Below, piece by piece: positions 18,386 through 28,000 of a DNA stretch of 64,000 nt (position 1 is the stretch's first letter; every line of letters begins with the position of its first letter). The stretch comes from Candidatus Gastranaerophilales bacterium. Lineage in GTDB: Bacteria > Cyanobacteriota > Vampirovibrionia > Gastranaerophilales > Gastranaerophilaceae. Below the pieces are notes generated by a model, which saw nothing but the letters and a program-made list of their open reading frames with translations, did not search any database and was not told the origin of the DNA. Where the stretch lies: the NCBI GenBank assembly GCA_944325515.1, contig CALVAO010000001.1:185608-249607 (forward strand), written 5' to 3'. The position numbers were made by a program, and so were the translations under genes.

Positions 18386-18467
18386 GTCGATGTGGCGGAA
18401 TCGGTATACGCGCACGTTTGAGGGGCGTGTGGAGAAATCCTTGGGGGTTCAAGTCCCCCCATCGACA
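18386..18467 (+). tRNA. tRNA-Leu (anticodon GAG)
   Basis: The acceptor stem GTCGATG pairs with CATCGAC. The D-arm is GCG..CGC and the anticodon stem CACGT/GCGTG holds the loop TTGAGGG, giving anticodon GAG. The variable arm (GGA/TCC) is extended as in class II tRNAs, and the T-arm is GGGGG-TTCAAGT-CCCCC. The 3' CCA is not encoded. The C-terminal codons of a serine recombinase gene on the other strand run into the tRNA 3' end. Confidence 0.93.
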
Positions 18468-20137
18468 TTTAACTTTTTAGAGTTCTCATAAGAGGACTCT
18501 ATTTCAGTATTTATAGTATTCCTACGGGTTCCAATCATAACAATATTGTTAAGGTTTTCAGCGTCATTTCTTAATGTCTGCTTTGCACTCTCTGAGCGTG
18601 TTTCTAGGGTTCCACTCAATGTTTCTAAATCAGCAGAAAAAGACTGTTTATTCTGTAATTTAATTTGTCTTAAGTGCTCAAATATAGGATTTAACTTGAC
18701 CGTGAGCTTATTAGTATCTTCATCATAAGTAATACTGTCAGTAATTGTAGTTAATATGAGACGTTTCTCGTCAAGTGTTGCCTTCAAGTATAATTCTGGT
18801 ATCCTGTTGGCAAAGTCTATCAGAATGTTGATACGTTTCACAGTCTCTTTAGAATTTTCTGATAGGTTCATTATCTCGCAGTTTATAGCGTGTTTACGCT
18901 TCTCTAGCTTACGTAATGCTTCGTTACAAGTTTCACTGCTTAAGACATCTGTATTCTTTTGTATAAGTGTCTGTGTTATTGTATCTACTATATCTTCATA
19001 CTGCTTTTTTAAATCATTTATAGACTTCTTTTCATAGGTTCTAAGGTCGTCTATCGCACTATATATATCTTTTTTAATTGCTTTAATCTCATTGTCAGTA
19101 ACATCAAAACTGTCAATGACTTCCTGCATAGCTTCATCAAGCAATTCTTCTCTTATGTTACGTTCTTTTGTATGCAACTTACGATAGTTTGAACAATGGT
19201 AATACTTGTATATACCACTATTATGTGCACCAGTTTTTGTTATACCAATATACTGATTTCCACACTTTGAACATACTATGAAATCGGAATATGTATATAC
19301 ATCTCCTCTGGGTCTTTTATTCCCTGTTCCATTAAACATAAGTTGTACCCTGTAAAACAGTTCTGGTGATACTATAGGTTCATGTACAGCGTCATATAGT
19401 TCCCCTTCATATTCTATCTTACCCATATATTTAGGGTTCTTTAAAATATCTTCAATACTTTTCTTTTTGTATGGTTGCCCTTTAGAAGATATAAAGCCAT
19501 TTTTAGCTAGTTCAAGTCCAACTCTTTCCATTGAGAATAAGCCTGTAGCATATAATTCAAAGGCACGCACTATATGATGTCTAACAGCTTCATTAGGTAC
19601 AATAATACCACGCTTATCTTTAGTTCTTACATTGAGATAACCTACAGGAGCCTTACCCAGAGCATAACCACTTTTGGCTCTATGCTCAATGACAGACTTT
19701 GTACGAACTTTAATATTCTTAAGTTCCTGTGCACCCATACCCATAAGAACTGACAACATTATCGGTTCTATTTCAAATATATCGTCAAAGTGGTCTTCAA
19801 CACTTGCTACAGTAGTATTATGATTTCTTAGAAACGGTTGTATTTTACCATAATAGTCTTCAATATTCCTTGTCAAACGGTCAAGTTTCCATACCACAAT
19901 ACACTTAACATTGTTTTGCTTGACAAAATCAACCATATCTTTGTAGCCCTGCCTATTAAGGTTATCACCAGTTCTATTATTGTCTTCAAAGTAAACAAAC
20001 TGATAACCTCTTTGTCTAGCCCATTCTTGACAATGGGATTTCTGATTACTAAGGCTTATTCCTTTGGCATTCTTATCTTCTTTACTTTTTCTGCCGTATC
20101 CTACGACAATACCTTTACTTGTTTTCTTCTGAGCCAT
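18449..20137 (-). CDS. Large serine recombinase (integrase)
   Basis: 562-residue site-specific recombinase. The N-terminal resolvase-like catalytic domain (1-150) shows GYGRKSKED with the likely nucleophile Ser18, plus WKLDRLTRN. The 'recombinase' DNA-binding domain follows (about 160-270). A zinc-ribbon-like region (CSKCGNQY, about 300) and a Lys/Glu-rich coiled coil (345-430) complete the large serine integrase layout. The last six or so codons and the stop are the reverse complement of the tRNA-Leu 3' end, so the left junction of the element lies in or beside the tRNA. GGAG precedes the start and sits inside the upstream small gene. Confidence 0.9.
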   Translation of the reverse strand: MAQKKTSKGIVVGYGRKSKEDKNAKGISLSNQKSHCQEWARQRGYQFVYFEDNNRTGDNLNRQGYKDMVDFVKQNNVKCIVVWKLDRLTRNIEDYYGKIQPFLRNHNTTVASVEDHFDDIFEIEPIMLSVLMGMGAQELKNIKVRTKSVIEHRAKSGYALGKAPVGYLNVRTKDKRGIIVPNEAVRHHIVRAFELYATGLFSMERVGLELAKNGFISSKGQPYKKKSIEDILKNPKYMGKIEYEGELYDAVHEPIVSPELFYRVQLMFNGTGNKRPRGDVYTYSDFIVCSKCGNQYIGITKTGAHNSGIYKYYHCSNYRKLHTKERNIREELLDEAMQEVIDSFDVTDNEIKAIKKDIYSAIDDLRTYEKKSINDLKKQYEDIVDTITQTLIQKNTDVLSSETCNEALRKLEKRKHAINCEIMNLSENSKETVKRINILIDFANRIPELYLKATLDEKRLILTTITDSITYDEDTNKLTVKLNPIFEHLRQIKLQNKQSFSADLETLSGTLETRSESAKQTLRNDAENLNNIVMIGTRRNTINTEIESSYENSKKLNVDGGT

Positions 20138-20139
20138 GC

Positions 20140-20295
20140 TTATTCTCCTTCTTTTATTATATCATTACTTTTAGAGTTCTCTACCCTTAAGCCAATTCTT
20201 GCTATTGTAACCATAAGCTGTATAATCTGTGCATTCGCAACATCTTTTACAACAGGTTCATTATGTGTAACAAAATCGACAGTTATTTTTTTCAT
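20140..20295 (-). CDS. Small hypothetical protein coupled to the integrase
   Basis: 51 residues, beginning MKKITVDFVTHNE. AGGGGG lies about 6 nt before the ATG and overlaps the stop region of the Rep-like gene. Its own 3' end (AAGGAGAATAA) supplies the ribosome binding site of the integrase, whose ATG follows 2 nt after the stop. This tight packing supports a real gene, perhaps an excision or regulatory factor, though no family is recognised. Confidence 0.6.
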   Translation of the reverse strand: MKKITVDFVTHNEPVVKDVANAQIIQLMVTIARIGLRVENSKSNDIIKEGE

Positions 20296-20305
20296 CACAC
20301 ACCCC

Positions 20306-21664
20306 CTAGTAGCTCACACATGCCAGTAATTCAGTCATTAACGCCACTGTACGAGGTTTATAACAAGCTATATATCTCTGTAGTGCTTCCCGGTCCTTCT
20401 TTAATTCATCAGACCGTACATTTTTTCCTGTTTCTACAGTTAGGTAACTTCTAACTTTGTCCAGAGAATAGTCATTCAGCTTTAACAGATGTATTACACC
20501 ATGCATTCTCTGTAATACAGCAAGCGTAGGTCTTTTATCTTCCAGCATAGAAATATATTCTCCTCTGGCTTTTGTCAGAGCTTCTTGTGTAATCTTCAGT
20601 TCTTTCAGCTTCTGAATAATAGGTGTTTGGGTACAGTCCAGCAGCTCTTTTAAAGTAATGGTGTCTTTTTTCAAGTCTGGTGCAAGATATGTTCTTATTG
20701 CTTTAAAATTGTATAGTTTCAATTCCAGCCGTAAAACATTGTCAGCCAGATTTAACCCTTCTACCCCTATTGCTTTTTGGTAGCTATATTGGTCTTGGTA
20801 GTCTATTTCCCCAGCTTTGTTGTATATGCATAAGCTGTTTTTAGCTGTATTCGGTGATTGTTCCCCACGTGGTAGCACTTCATAGCCACTATTACCATAT
20901 TTCAATACACTAAAATTATCTGTCCTTAGTGGTAGATAGCTGGAGAATGCTTTAACATAAGCCTTTGTATTTGATACTTTAATATCATTTGTAACGTGGA
21001 CTGCAAGCACTTGTGCTTTTTCCAGAAATTTCTCATTATCAAATCTGATTAGATTACCTTTGAGCTTATTCAGTGCCTTGTATATATTTTTCTTATTAAT
21101 AAGTCCTAGATAACCTTTGCGTGCTGTACACTTCCCATTGATTTGACACACGAACTCTCCATTTTTAAAATACATGTGTCCAACTCCTAGACGCTGGCAA
21201 TAATCAAAGAAGGGTTTAGCATTAGGATACTTCGTTTTAGCATATTCATAAGCCATACTTTTATCAGCATAATCTTCTTCTTTCTTAGAGAGTTCCATTG
21301 TACTAACACGTTTTTCAACGGCTACAAGATGCAACATATCTTCATTCTTTGTAGTAGGCTTTTCAGGGTTATTACTTCTAAAGAAGTAGCTTCTATCAAC
21401 TTTAAATCCAACATATTCTGCTTCTGTAAGTGGAAATAATAATTTAATTGAGTCAAAGCTAATGGAATCATTGAGTTGTTTTGCTGGCATGATTATTTCT
21501 TCAGTGTTGTAATCCTTTTCAACATTAAAATCATAATCCATTGTTTCTCGTTCAAAAGAGGTTTCATCTTCTTCAAGTTCATCGTCAATTACAATGTCAT
21601 CAACATACTGCAATTCTTCTGCTTCAATTTCTGTTCCAGTCGGTTTATCCTTTTTGTGTACCAT
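20306..21664 (-). CDS. Putative replication initiation protein (G2P/Rep-like)
   Basis: 452 residues. An acidic tail of about 60 residues leads. The central part (about 140-330) has the layout of filamentous-phage/plasmid replication proteins: an alternating strand/helix stretch, then SLCIYNKAGEI, and NVLRLELKL, resembling the conserved YNK..E and RxE motifs of that group. A helical C-terminal region follows. I could not identify catalytic HUH histidines with confidence, so the replication role is inference. It heads a row with the 51-residue gene and the integrase on the same strand. The other possibility is a phage-type regulator. Confidence 0.5.
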   Translation of the reverse strand: MVHKKDKPTGTEIEAEELQYVDDIVIDDELEEDETSFERETMDYDFNVEKDYNTEEIIMPAKQLNDSISFDSIKLLFPLTEAEYVGFKVDRSYFFRSNNPEKPTTKNEDMLHLVAVEKRVSTMELSKKEEDYADKSMAYEYAKTKYPNAKPFFDYCQRLGVGHMYFKNGEFVCQINGKCTARKGYLGLINKKNIYKALNKLKGNLIRFDNEKFLEKAQVLAVHVTNDIKVSNTKAYVKAFSSYLPLRTDNFSVLKYGNSGYEVLPRGEQSPNTAKNSLCIYNKAGEIDYQDQYSYQKAIGVEGLNLADNVLRLELKLYNFKAIRTYLAPDLKKDTITLKELLDCTQTPIIQKLKELKITQEALTKARGEYISMLEDKRPTLAVLQRMHGVIHLLKLNDYSLDKVRSYLTVETGKNVRSDELKKDREALQRYIACYKPRTVALMTELLACVSY

Positions 21665-21716
21665 ATTAATCTCCTTTTGCTCTTTACATTAGGAGTTTGA
21701 CCGACCACGATAACGA

Positions 21717-21739
21717 GAATAACAGTTCTTGTTATTCTG
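21717..21739. repeat. Inverted repeat upstream of the Rep-like gene
   Basis: AGAATAACA / TGTTATTCT with a 5-nt loop, about 55 nt before the Rep-like start; a possible operator or attenuator. Confidence 0.45.
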
Positions 21740-21753
21740 AAAGTTAAGTACGA

Positions 21754-21785
21754 AAAAATAGCTACTATCATTGAATAGTAGCTAC
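21754..21785 (-). terminator. Intrinsic terminator after the 340-residue gene
   Basis: Minus strand TAGCTACTAT / ATAGTAGCTA with a 6-nt loop, then TTTTTT; it starts 27 nt past the stop of the gene ending at 21812. Confidence 0.88.
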
Positions 21786-21811
21786 ATACCATTTATATAA
21801 TTTGTTACCCA

Positions 21812-22834
21812 CTAAATAACAGTTTTGTTATTCCATATATCTGTTATCATATAGCACTCAAGAGTCTTATCGTATTTCATTAATGTTATAGTATCATCAT
21901 GAGTTATTTCTCTGTACTCTTTGTTTAAACGATTAACTGTAGTTGTAAGGGCTCCCATATTTTCATATAACTTCTCAGGTTTATCCCCAATTAAATCACT
22001 GGTATATATCATATAAGCTCTGGCTTCCGCATAAGTTCGTATGTAGTTAAATAGCTGTTGAACACTCGGAGAAAAGTGTTTTCTAGGTTTCTTAGGGGCA
22101 TTACTCTTTACTTTTTTTGCTGTACTAACTTTTCTGTATTCTTCTACAAACGTACTAGCATTTATAATACATTTAAACACAAGTTTATTGTTTTCATCAA
22201 AATAAAGAGTTACATCATTTATTGCAATCTTCTTCAAACATTCATTATAACAAAGAGCTTTTATATACTTGATGTCATTAACTACAAAGTTACTGAGGTT
22301 ATAATCATTCTCTGTTAGTAATTTGTGTAATTGTTTATTTTGAGCTTCACATGTTAATATATTATCTTCGTCATTATAAATACAATCACAGCCATAACTT
22401 GAACAGTATTCATCAAGTGCTTGTAGGCACTTCTCTTTATCTCTAATTGAAAATAGTACTTTAGTTACTGTATCAGATACTTTTTGGTATTCCAGCTTAA
22501 ATAAAGGATTATTATCGTAGTAATTCTCATGATAGTCCTTTATCTCTTCCCCTGCAACTAAATAATAACCCAAATATGGATGTTCAAGGTAATTATCTTT
22601 GGTTGCATAGTAGTAATTGGTAAAGTTGTACATTACATCATCTATTATTTTATCTAATATATTGCTTTGTTCTTGGTTGTGAACTAATACTTCAACATTA
22701 TTCTTTATAAAAATTAAATCTCTAACAGATAACGCAGAATGTACCAGTGCCAATGAGCCATCTAACACATCACTACAGTGGGATTGTATTTCACCCTTAC
22801 ACAATTGCATTCCCATAACTTTATTATCCTCCAA
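21812..22834 (-). CDS. Hypothetical protein of the mobile element
   Basis: 340 residues, no family recognised. The N-terminal half is acidic with many Asn/Tyr and Asp; cysteines are scattered (DEYCSSYGCDC, about 142-152) without a clean zinc motif. After a basic linker (KKVKSNAPKKPRKH, about 243-256) comes a helical domain with a pattern compatible with a DNA-binding winged helix, which is a weak impression. It has its own terminator, so it is a single-gene unit. Confidence 0.6.
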   Translation of the reverse strand: MEDNKVMGMQLCKGEIQSHCSDVLDGSLALVHSALSVRDLIFIKNNVEVLVHNQEQSNILDKIIDDVMYNFTNYYYATKDNYLEHPYLGYYLVAGEEIKDYHENYYDNNPLFKLEYQKVSDTVTKVLFSIRDKEKCLQALDEYCSSYGCDCIYNDEDNILTCEAQNKQLHKLLTENDYNLSNFVVNDIKYIKALCYNECLKKIAINDVTLYFDENNKLVFKCIINASTFVEEYRKVSTAKKVKSNAPKKPRKHFSPSVQQLFNYIRTYAEARAYMIYTSDLIGDKPEKLYENMGALTTTVNRLNKEYREITHDDTITLMKYDKTLECYMITDIWNNKTVI

Positions 22835-22930
22835 ATAACTTTCGGTGCCGTAGTAGGTAAAGTTTGCAAGCTTATAGAAACTTTCCGTTAATATACAAAG
22901 TAAAAATCTACCAAAATATAAATAGTTCCT

Positions 22931-23335
22931 CTATCTACCTATCCAATCAATCTTGACTCCAAGCAACTCACAGACAGCCATAAAGTCAGTATATTTAACT
23001 TTGATGTCTTCCAGTCCATACTTCTCTGGCTCAATTTTGTTCCCATTAAGAGTCAGAACCATATCATAGTTTAATACTCTCAGCATTTTCTGAACTTCTT
23101 CAACGGAGTAGGAAGCTCTTAATTGCTTTAAGTATTCAGCCTTGTGTTTATTCTTGTACTCGTTTGACGACTTATCTTCTGGTAAATCATCTCTCAAAAC
23201 AGGAAGAAACACAGAAAACTTAACATTTGCTTTTGTCATAAGGTTGTTAATGCTTTTCTGTAATTCAATTTCCAACCTGTTTAATTGTTTACCGTTTTTG
23301 TTAGCATTCTTTTCCATACTATCATAATACATCAT
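22931..23335 (-). CDS. Hypothetical protein, divergent from the 96-residue gene
   Basis: 134 residues, basic and helical, no family recognised. The start could be Met1 or Met6 (MEKNAN); no strong ribosome binding site favours either. It is divergently transcribed from the next gene across an operator-like region, which is the usual arrangement for a regulator with its target, but the protein itself shows no convincing helix-turn-helix. Confidence 0.5.
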   Translation of the reverse strand: MMYYDSMEKNANKNGKQLNRLEIELQKSINNLMTKANVKFSVFLPVLRDDLPEDKSSNEYKNKHKAEYLKQLRASYSVEEVQKMLRVLNYDMVLTLNGNKIEPEKYGLEDIKVKYTDFMAVCELLGVKIDWIGR

Positions 23336-23340
23336 GTTTG

Positions 23341-23428
23341 TTGTTATTACAACAACTTAGATAGAAATGCTGCAAAGTGTAACAATATTACATCATACAT
23401 GTTGTAATTCTATCAATAATGTTGTAAT
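23341..23428. promoter_or_regulatory. Operator-rich divergent promoter region
   Basis: GTTGTAAT occurs at 23401-23408 and 23421-23428, exactly 20 bp (two helical turns) apart. Its complement ATTACAAC is at 23346-23353, inside the perfect palindrome TTGTT-ATTAC-AACAA (23341-23355). Such spacing suggests cooperative binding of one regulator between the two divergent genes. Confidence 0.5.
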
Positions 23429-23468
23429 ATAAAGAAGTAAGGAACAGAAGAACAAAGGAGACAAACAA

Positions 23469-23759
23469 ATGGCAAAGGTAATTACAACAACTATCAACTT
23501 AGAAAACAATGCAAAAGTTATCAAATCTTTAGATGCTAAGATAGCTGAACTTAAAGAGTTAAGAGACGAGAAGGTTGCAGAAGTAAAATCTGTAATGGCA
23601 GAAGCTGATGTAATGGAGCTTCAAGCTGGTGCTTATACTTTCACCTTGAAAGAAATCACCCGTAACAACGTTGATACTAAAACATTGAAAACTAAATACG
23701 CTGAAATCTATAAAGCGTTATTAAAGGTTTCAAGTTACATTAAGTTCGAGGTTGCTTAA
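23469..23759 (+). CDS. Small phage-type coiled-coil protein
   Basis: 96 residues. Residues 15-50 are a Lys/Glu/Leu coiled coil, followed by a compact end with NVDTKTLKTKYAEIYKALLK. The D-T-K-x-L-K....EIY arrangement is common in small phage and plasmid proteins of unknown function. AAAGGAG lies 8 nt before the ATG. It leads a plus-strand group with the next two genes. Confidence 0.65.
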   Translation: MAKVITTTINLENNAKVIKSLDAKIAELKELRDEKVAEVKSVMAEADVMELQAGAYTFTLKEITRNNVDTKTLKTKYAEIYKALLKVSSYIKFEVA

Positions 23760-23786
23760 GCAACCTCTGGTAACAGGAGTGATACA

Positions 23787-24197
23787 ATGATAAATCAAGA
23801 TAACATAAATACAGTAATCAAGTTTATGCCCCCAGCACAAAGAACAGCTTTTCTTCAAACTCTTAATGGTTCTGAATATAACTACTTTGAAGAAGTTGTT
23901 AACAGGCTAAATGAAGTTATCAAATCTGCACCTGCTATCTATGGAACAGATGGGCTTAAGACTGATGAAATTAAACCAGTGCTTCATTACTTCTGGAATA
24001 ACATTGATATTTACATTGTTGAAATTGATACAACTGGTTGTAACCAGCATTTTGGCTATACTTCACTTGGTTTAGGATATTTTGAAGGTGGTTATGTTGA
24101 ACTTGAGTACATCTTTGATGAATTACCTTTGCTCAATCTTGATTTACATTTCACACCCAAGACTATTTCTGAATACAAGAGACAGTATGAAGGGTAA
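23787..24197 (+). CDS. DUF2958-like hypothetical protein
   Basis: 136 residues. The central part (YIVEIDTTGCNQHFGYTSLGLGYFEGGYVELEY split over residues 77-110) has the pattern of DUF2958 proteins of plasmids and mobile elements: an E-x-D, FGY and G-Y-x-L run. It ends with D-L-H-F-T-P before a helix, also as in that family. AGGAGTG precedes the start. Function unknown. The family match is by eye. Confidence 0.55.
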   Translation: MINQDNINTVIKFMPPAQRTAFLQTLNGSEYNYFEEVVNRLNEVIKSAPAIYGTDGLKTDEIKPVLHYFWNNIDIYIVEIDTTGCNQHFGYTSLGLGYFEGGYVELEYIFDELPLLNLDLHFTPKTISEYKRQYEG

Positions 24198-24317
24198 TAC
24201 AATTTAAACGACCGTATTAGTTGTATAGGTTTAAACAATGAAAAGGTCTGAATATTATTAGTCAGACTTCTACAACAAAACTCAGAAACAGACATTTATA
24301 TTGAAAGAGGTTAGAAA

Positions 24318-24920
24318 ATGAGTACATTTGCATTCTTAAGAGTTAGCACTGTGTTACAAGATACAGAGAAGAACAAAGTTGATATACTTCAATTTGCTAA
24401 CAACTTGAAACTTGGAAATGTAGATTTTGTTGAAGAACATGTTTCTGGCAAGATTGACTATAAGAAAAGGAAAATTGGAGAATTGCTTGAGACAATGAAA
24501 GCTGGCGATATTCTTATCGTGCCAGAATTATCTCGTATTGCACGCTCAGTAACACAGATACTTGAAGTAATCAAAGTTACTAAAGATAAAGGTATAACTT
24601 TATACTCGCTCAAAGAGAATTTCAATAATACAGAGGACTCAATTACAGCAACGGTTACAAGCACAATCTTTGCTCTTGTTGCACAAATTGAAAGAGAATT
24701 AATTAGCTTGAGAACACGTGAAGCTCTTCAAGCCAGAAAACTATCTGGTATGAAATTAGGTCGCCCAAAAGGCAAAGGCAAATCCAAATTGGATGAGCAT
24801 AAAGAAGATATTTTAAAGCTGTTATCGCTCAATGTACCAAAGACAATGATTGCAAAGCAATACGGCTGTTCTGTCGGAAACTTGTATAATTTCATCAATA
24901 GAATTAAAGAATCAGTATAA
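24318..24920 (+). CDS. Small serine recombinase (resolvase/invertase)
   Basis: 200 residues. The catalytic domain begins FAFLRVSTVLQDTEKN, with the nucleophile Ser in RVST and the arginine motif in PELSRIARS. The long E-helix includes QIERELISLRTREALQARK, and GRPKG leads into a C-terminal helix-turn-helix (MIAKQYGCSVGNLYNFI). This is the Hin/Gin/resolvase layout of about 185-200 residues. It sits convergent to hsdR. It may resolve element dimers or invert DNA; I see no matching inverted sites around hsdS. Confidence 0.92.
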   Translation: MSTFAFLRVSTVLQDTEKNKVDILQFANNLKLGNVDFVEEHVSGKIDYKKRKIGELLETMKAGDILIVPELSRIARSVTQILEVIKVTKDKGITLYSLKENFNNTEDSITATVTSTIFALVAQIERELISLRTREALQARKLSGMKLGRPKGKGKSKLDEHKEDILKLLSLNVPKTMIAKQYGCSVGNLYNFINRIKESV

Positions 24921-24931
24921 GCATTATTCAC

Positions 24932-24983
24932 TTGAGCATTCTCCTAAGCCTTTGCCGTACTTATCTTTTTGGAAAATGCTCAA
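24932..24983. terminator. Hairpin between resolvase and hsdR
   Basis: TTGAGCATT (24932-24940) and AATGCTCAA (24975-24983) form a 9-bp stem around a 34-nt loop in the gap between convergent genes; a shared 3' structure, without a clear T-run. Confidence 0.5.
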
Positions 24984-25053
24984 ATCTGGGGAATTATCCC
25001 AGAGGAATAATCAACCCTGTTAAAACCCCTCTGAGCGGTCTCTCTTTGAGTGT

Positions 25054-28000
25054 TTAGATTAACCCTAAATACTTTTCAAAGAACTTACTAAGTTTTTCTA
25101 CAATTGTTTGTTGTTTAGCTTGTCTATTGTTTGCACCTGCACCAAACAAAGGAACTGGTGGAAGTATTTTTCCAATAGCTGTTCCGAATGTTCTTAGCTC
25201 CCCATCTCTGAAACAATTATCAATAAATCGTTTAGTTTCTTCTTTTTTAAGGTTTTCTTCCTCAATAATTTGTGTTAAGTCAGCTTCTTTTTGCTCCATA
25301 ACAAATTTGTTCCAGTCTTCATCAACATTTGTATCTGTATTTACTGTTGCAATAAAGCTCTCAATTAATTCTTTTTTACTTCTAAGTTGAATACTTGAAT
25401 TGATTGCTTTGTTAATATCAACAAGTATTTCTTTATCCTCACAATTTGAATTGTGATACTTGGCAACTAAGATAAGAATATAGTCTATATTGACTTCTAC
25501 TTGTTTAACCAATTCCATTTCAAACACTATATCATCATTGATAATTTCTTTTTCCGCATCATCGCGTCTTCTCCACTTTTGATACAAATCAAGATATCTG
25601 CTTTGGTGGTCTTGTAAGTCCCTATCTGATAGTAATGAATCCCCAGTGAACTCATCAAACGATGTTAAAATATTTCTCATTTTGAGGATTGCACCAAACA
25701 AACTAATGAATGCTTTCTCATTACTTTCTCCCATGATTTGAGAGCCTAATGAGAAGTTTTCATTCAATTCAGCAACTAATTCAGTATAACCTTTATGGTG
25801 TTTACCTTCGTCATCATCATAACCATTGTAGTATTCGTCATAAGTTCTCAATAACACAATACTGCCAGCATTCTTATCCCCAAATAAGGCAATAGCTTCT
25901 TCTGTACGTTCTTGAAGGTTTCTAAAACATACGATATTACCATAAGTCTTGATTGAGTTTAAAATTCTGTTAGTTCTTGAAAATGCTTGAATTAATCCAT
26001 GATATTTCAAGTTCTTATCAACCCAAAGAGTGTTCAAAGTTGTTGCGTCAAACCCTGTTAAGAACATATTCGCTACAATCAAAAGGTCAATTTCTCTGTT
26101 CTTCATTCTCAATGAAACATCTTTATAGTAGTTTTGGAACTTTTCAGGAGATGTGTCATAATGCGTTTTAAACATCTTATTATAATCATCAATTGCATGG
26201 TCTAAGAAATCTCGTGAACTTTCATCTAAGTTACTTGTATCGTCTGAGTTTTCTTCGGTTAAGATACCGTCTTCTGTATCTTCATTAGCACCAAAACTAT
26301 ATATCAAGGCTACACGTAATTGTTTAGTGCCATCTTGGCTCATCTGTTTCTTAAATTCTTCATAATATGCTTTTGCCATATCAATTGAAGCTACGGCAAA
26401 GATGGAATTGAACCCTGTTAATCTCACTCTGTCTTTAATTTCTTGAACTTTATTTCTGAGCTTGTCAGAAGCTACTTCTTTAATATTTGTTAGCTTATTG
26501 AATTCATAAGCTCTTGAATCTCTTTTTGTCTTTTGGTCAAAGTGTTCTAATATATACTTTGTTACTTCTTCTATACGTTGAGGAGCCAACATCGCTCTTT
26601 CTCTATCAATAGCAGAAACGTCTTTATCTTTGACATCTTCTTTCATCTTCATAGTATTAACATAGTCAATTCTAAACGGCAGTACGTTACCGTCGTTGAT
26701 AGCATCAACTATTGTATAAGTGTGCAAAGGTAAGACTTTTTCACCCTTTTCGTTAGGTTCCCCACCAAAAATCTGAGGTGTCGTTTTTTGTATTAACTTC
26801 CCTGATTTATCTTTTATATTCCCAGAAGCAGCATTTAGCGCAAAGATAGGAGTACCAGTAAACCCAAATAAATGGTACTTCTTAAATGCGTGTACTATTA
26901 GAGAGTGCATATCCCCAAATTGTGAACGATGACATTCATCGAATACTATTACAATTCTTTTATCAAAGACTTCATGACCTTTATTCTGAGAAATAAATAT
27001 GCTTAGCTTTTGGATTGTTGTAATGATAATTTTACAGTTATTATCTTCAAGTTGTCTTTTTAATATTGCTGTCGAAGTGTTACTGTTAGCAGCACCTTTT
27101 TCAAATCTGTCGTATTCTTTCATAGTTTGATAATCAAGGTCTTTTCTATCAACTACGAATAATACTTTATCAATATACGATAAGTTACATGCCAGCTGTG
27201 CAGTCTTAAATGATGTCAGGGTCTTTCCAGAACCTGTTGTATGCCAAATATATCCGCCACCTTCGATGGTTCCGTATTTTTTGTAGTTGTTAGCAACTTC
27301 AATTCTGTTTAGAATTCTTTCACATGCAACAATTTGATAAGGTCTCATTACAAGTAACAAATCTTCTGATGTGAATACACAATACTTGGTTAAGATGTTT
27401 AAAATTGTATGCTTAGCAAAGAAAGTCTTGGTAAAATCCACAAGGTCTGGAATTATTCTATTGTTAGCATCAGCCCAGAAAGAAGTAAATTCAAAGCTAT
27501 TGCTTGTCTTTTTACTTTTGTTACGTTGAGATGTTAATTGTTCTTTAATATGACTATTTCTGGTTGTATTAGAGTAATACTTCGTATGTGTCCCGTTTGA
27601 AATAACAAATATCTGAATATATTCATACAATCCACATCCAGCCCAGAAACTGTCTCTTTGATATCGATTAATCTGATTAAACGCTTCCTTGATTGCTACC
27701 CCTCTGCGTTTCAATTCTATATGTATTAGAGGTAAACCATTGACTAACACTGTAACATCGTACCTTGTTTCATGGTTTCCGCCTTTTTCCACATATTGGT
27801 TAATTACTTGCAGTTTGTTGTTATGAATATTTTTCTTATCAATCAAGTATATATTGCGTAGTGAGCCATCATTACATCTAAGGTTTTGTACATAGTCAAC
27901 CTGTATTTTCTTAGTTTTCTCCACAATCCCATCATTTGCACTTGAGATACATTCCTTATAAAATTGCTCCCATTCACTATCCACAAAAGAAAAATTGTTT

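Noticed and set aside
18159..18452. A 97-codon open frame antisense to the tRNA-Leu region, with repeated PHRHN
   Set aside because: It is explained by the tRNA and its duplicated 5' sequence; the repeat residues come from the direct repeat, and no ribosome binding site supports it.
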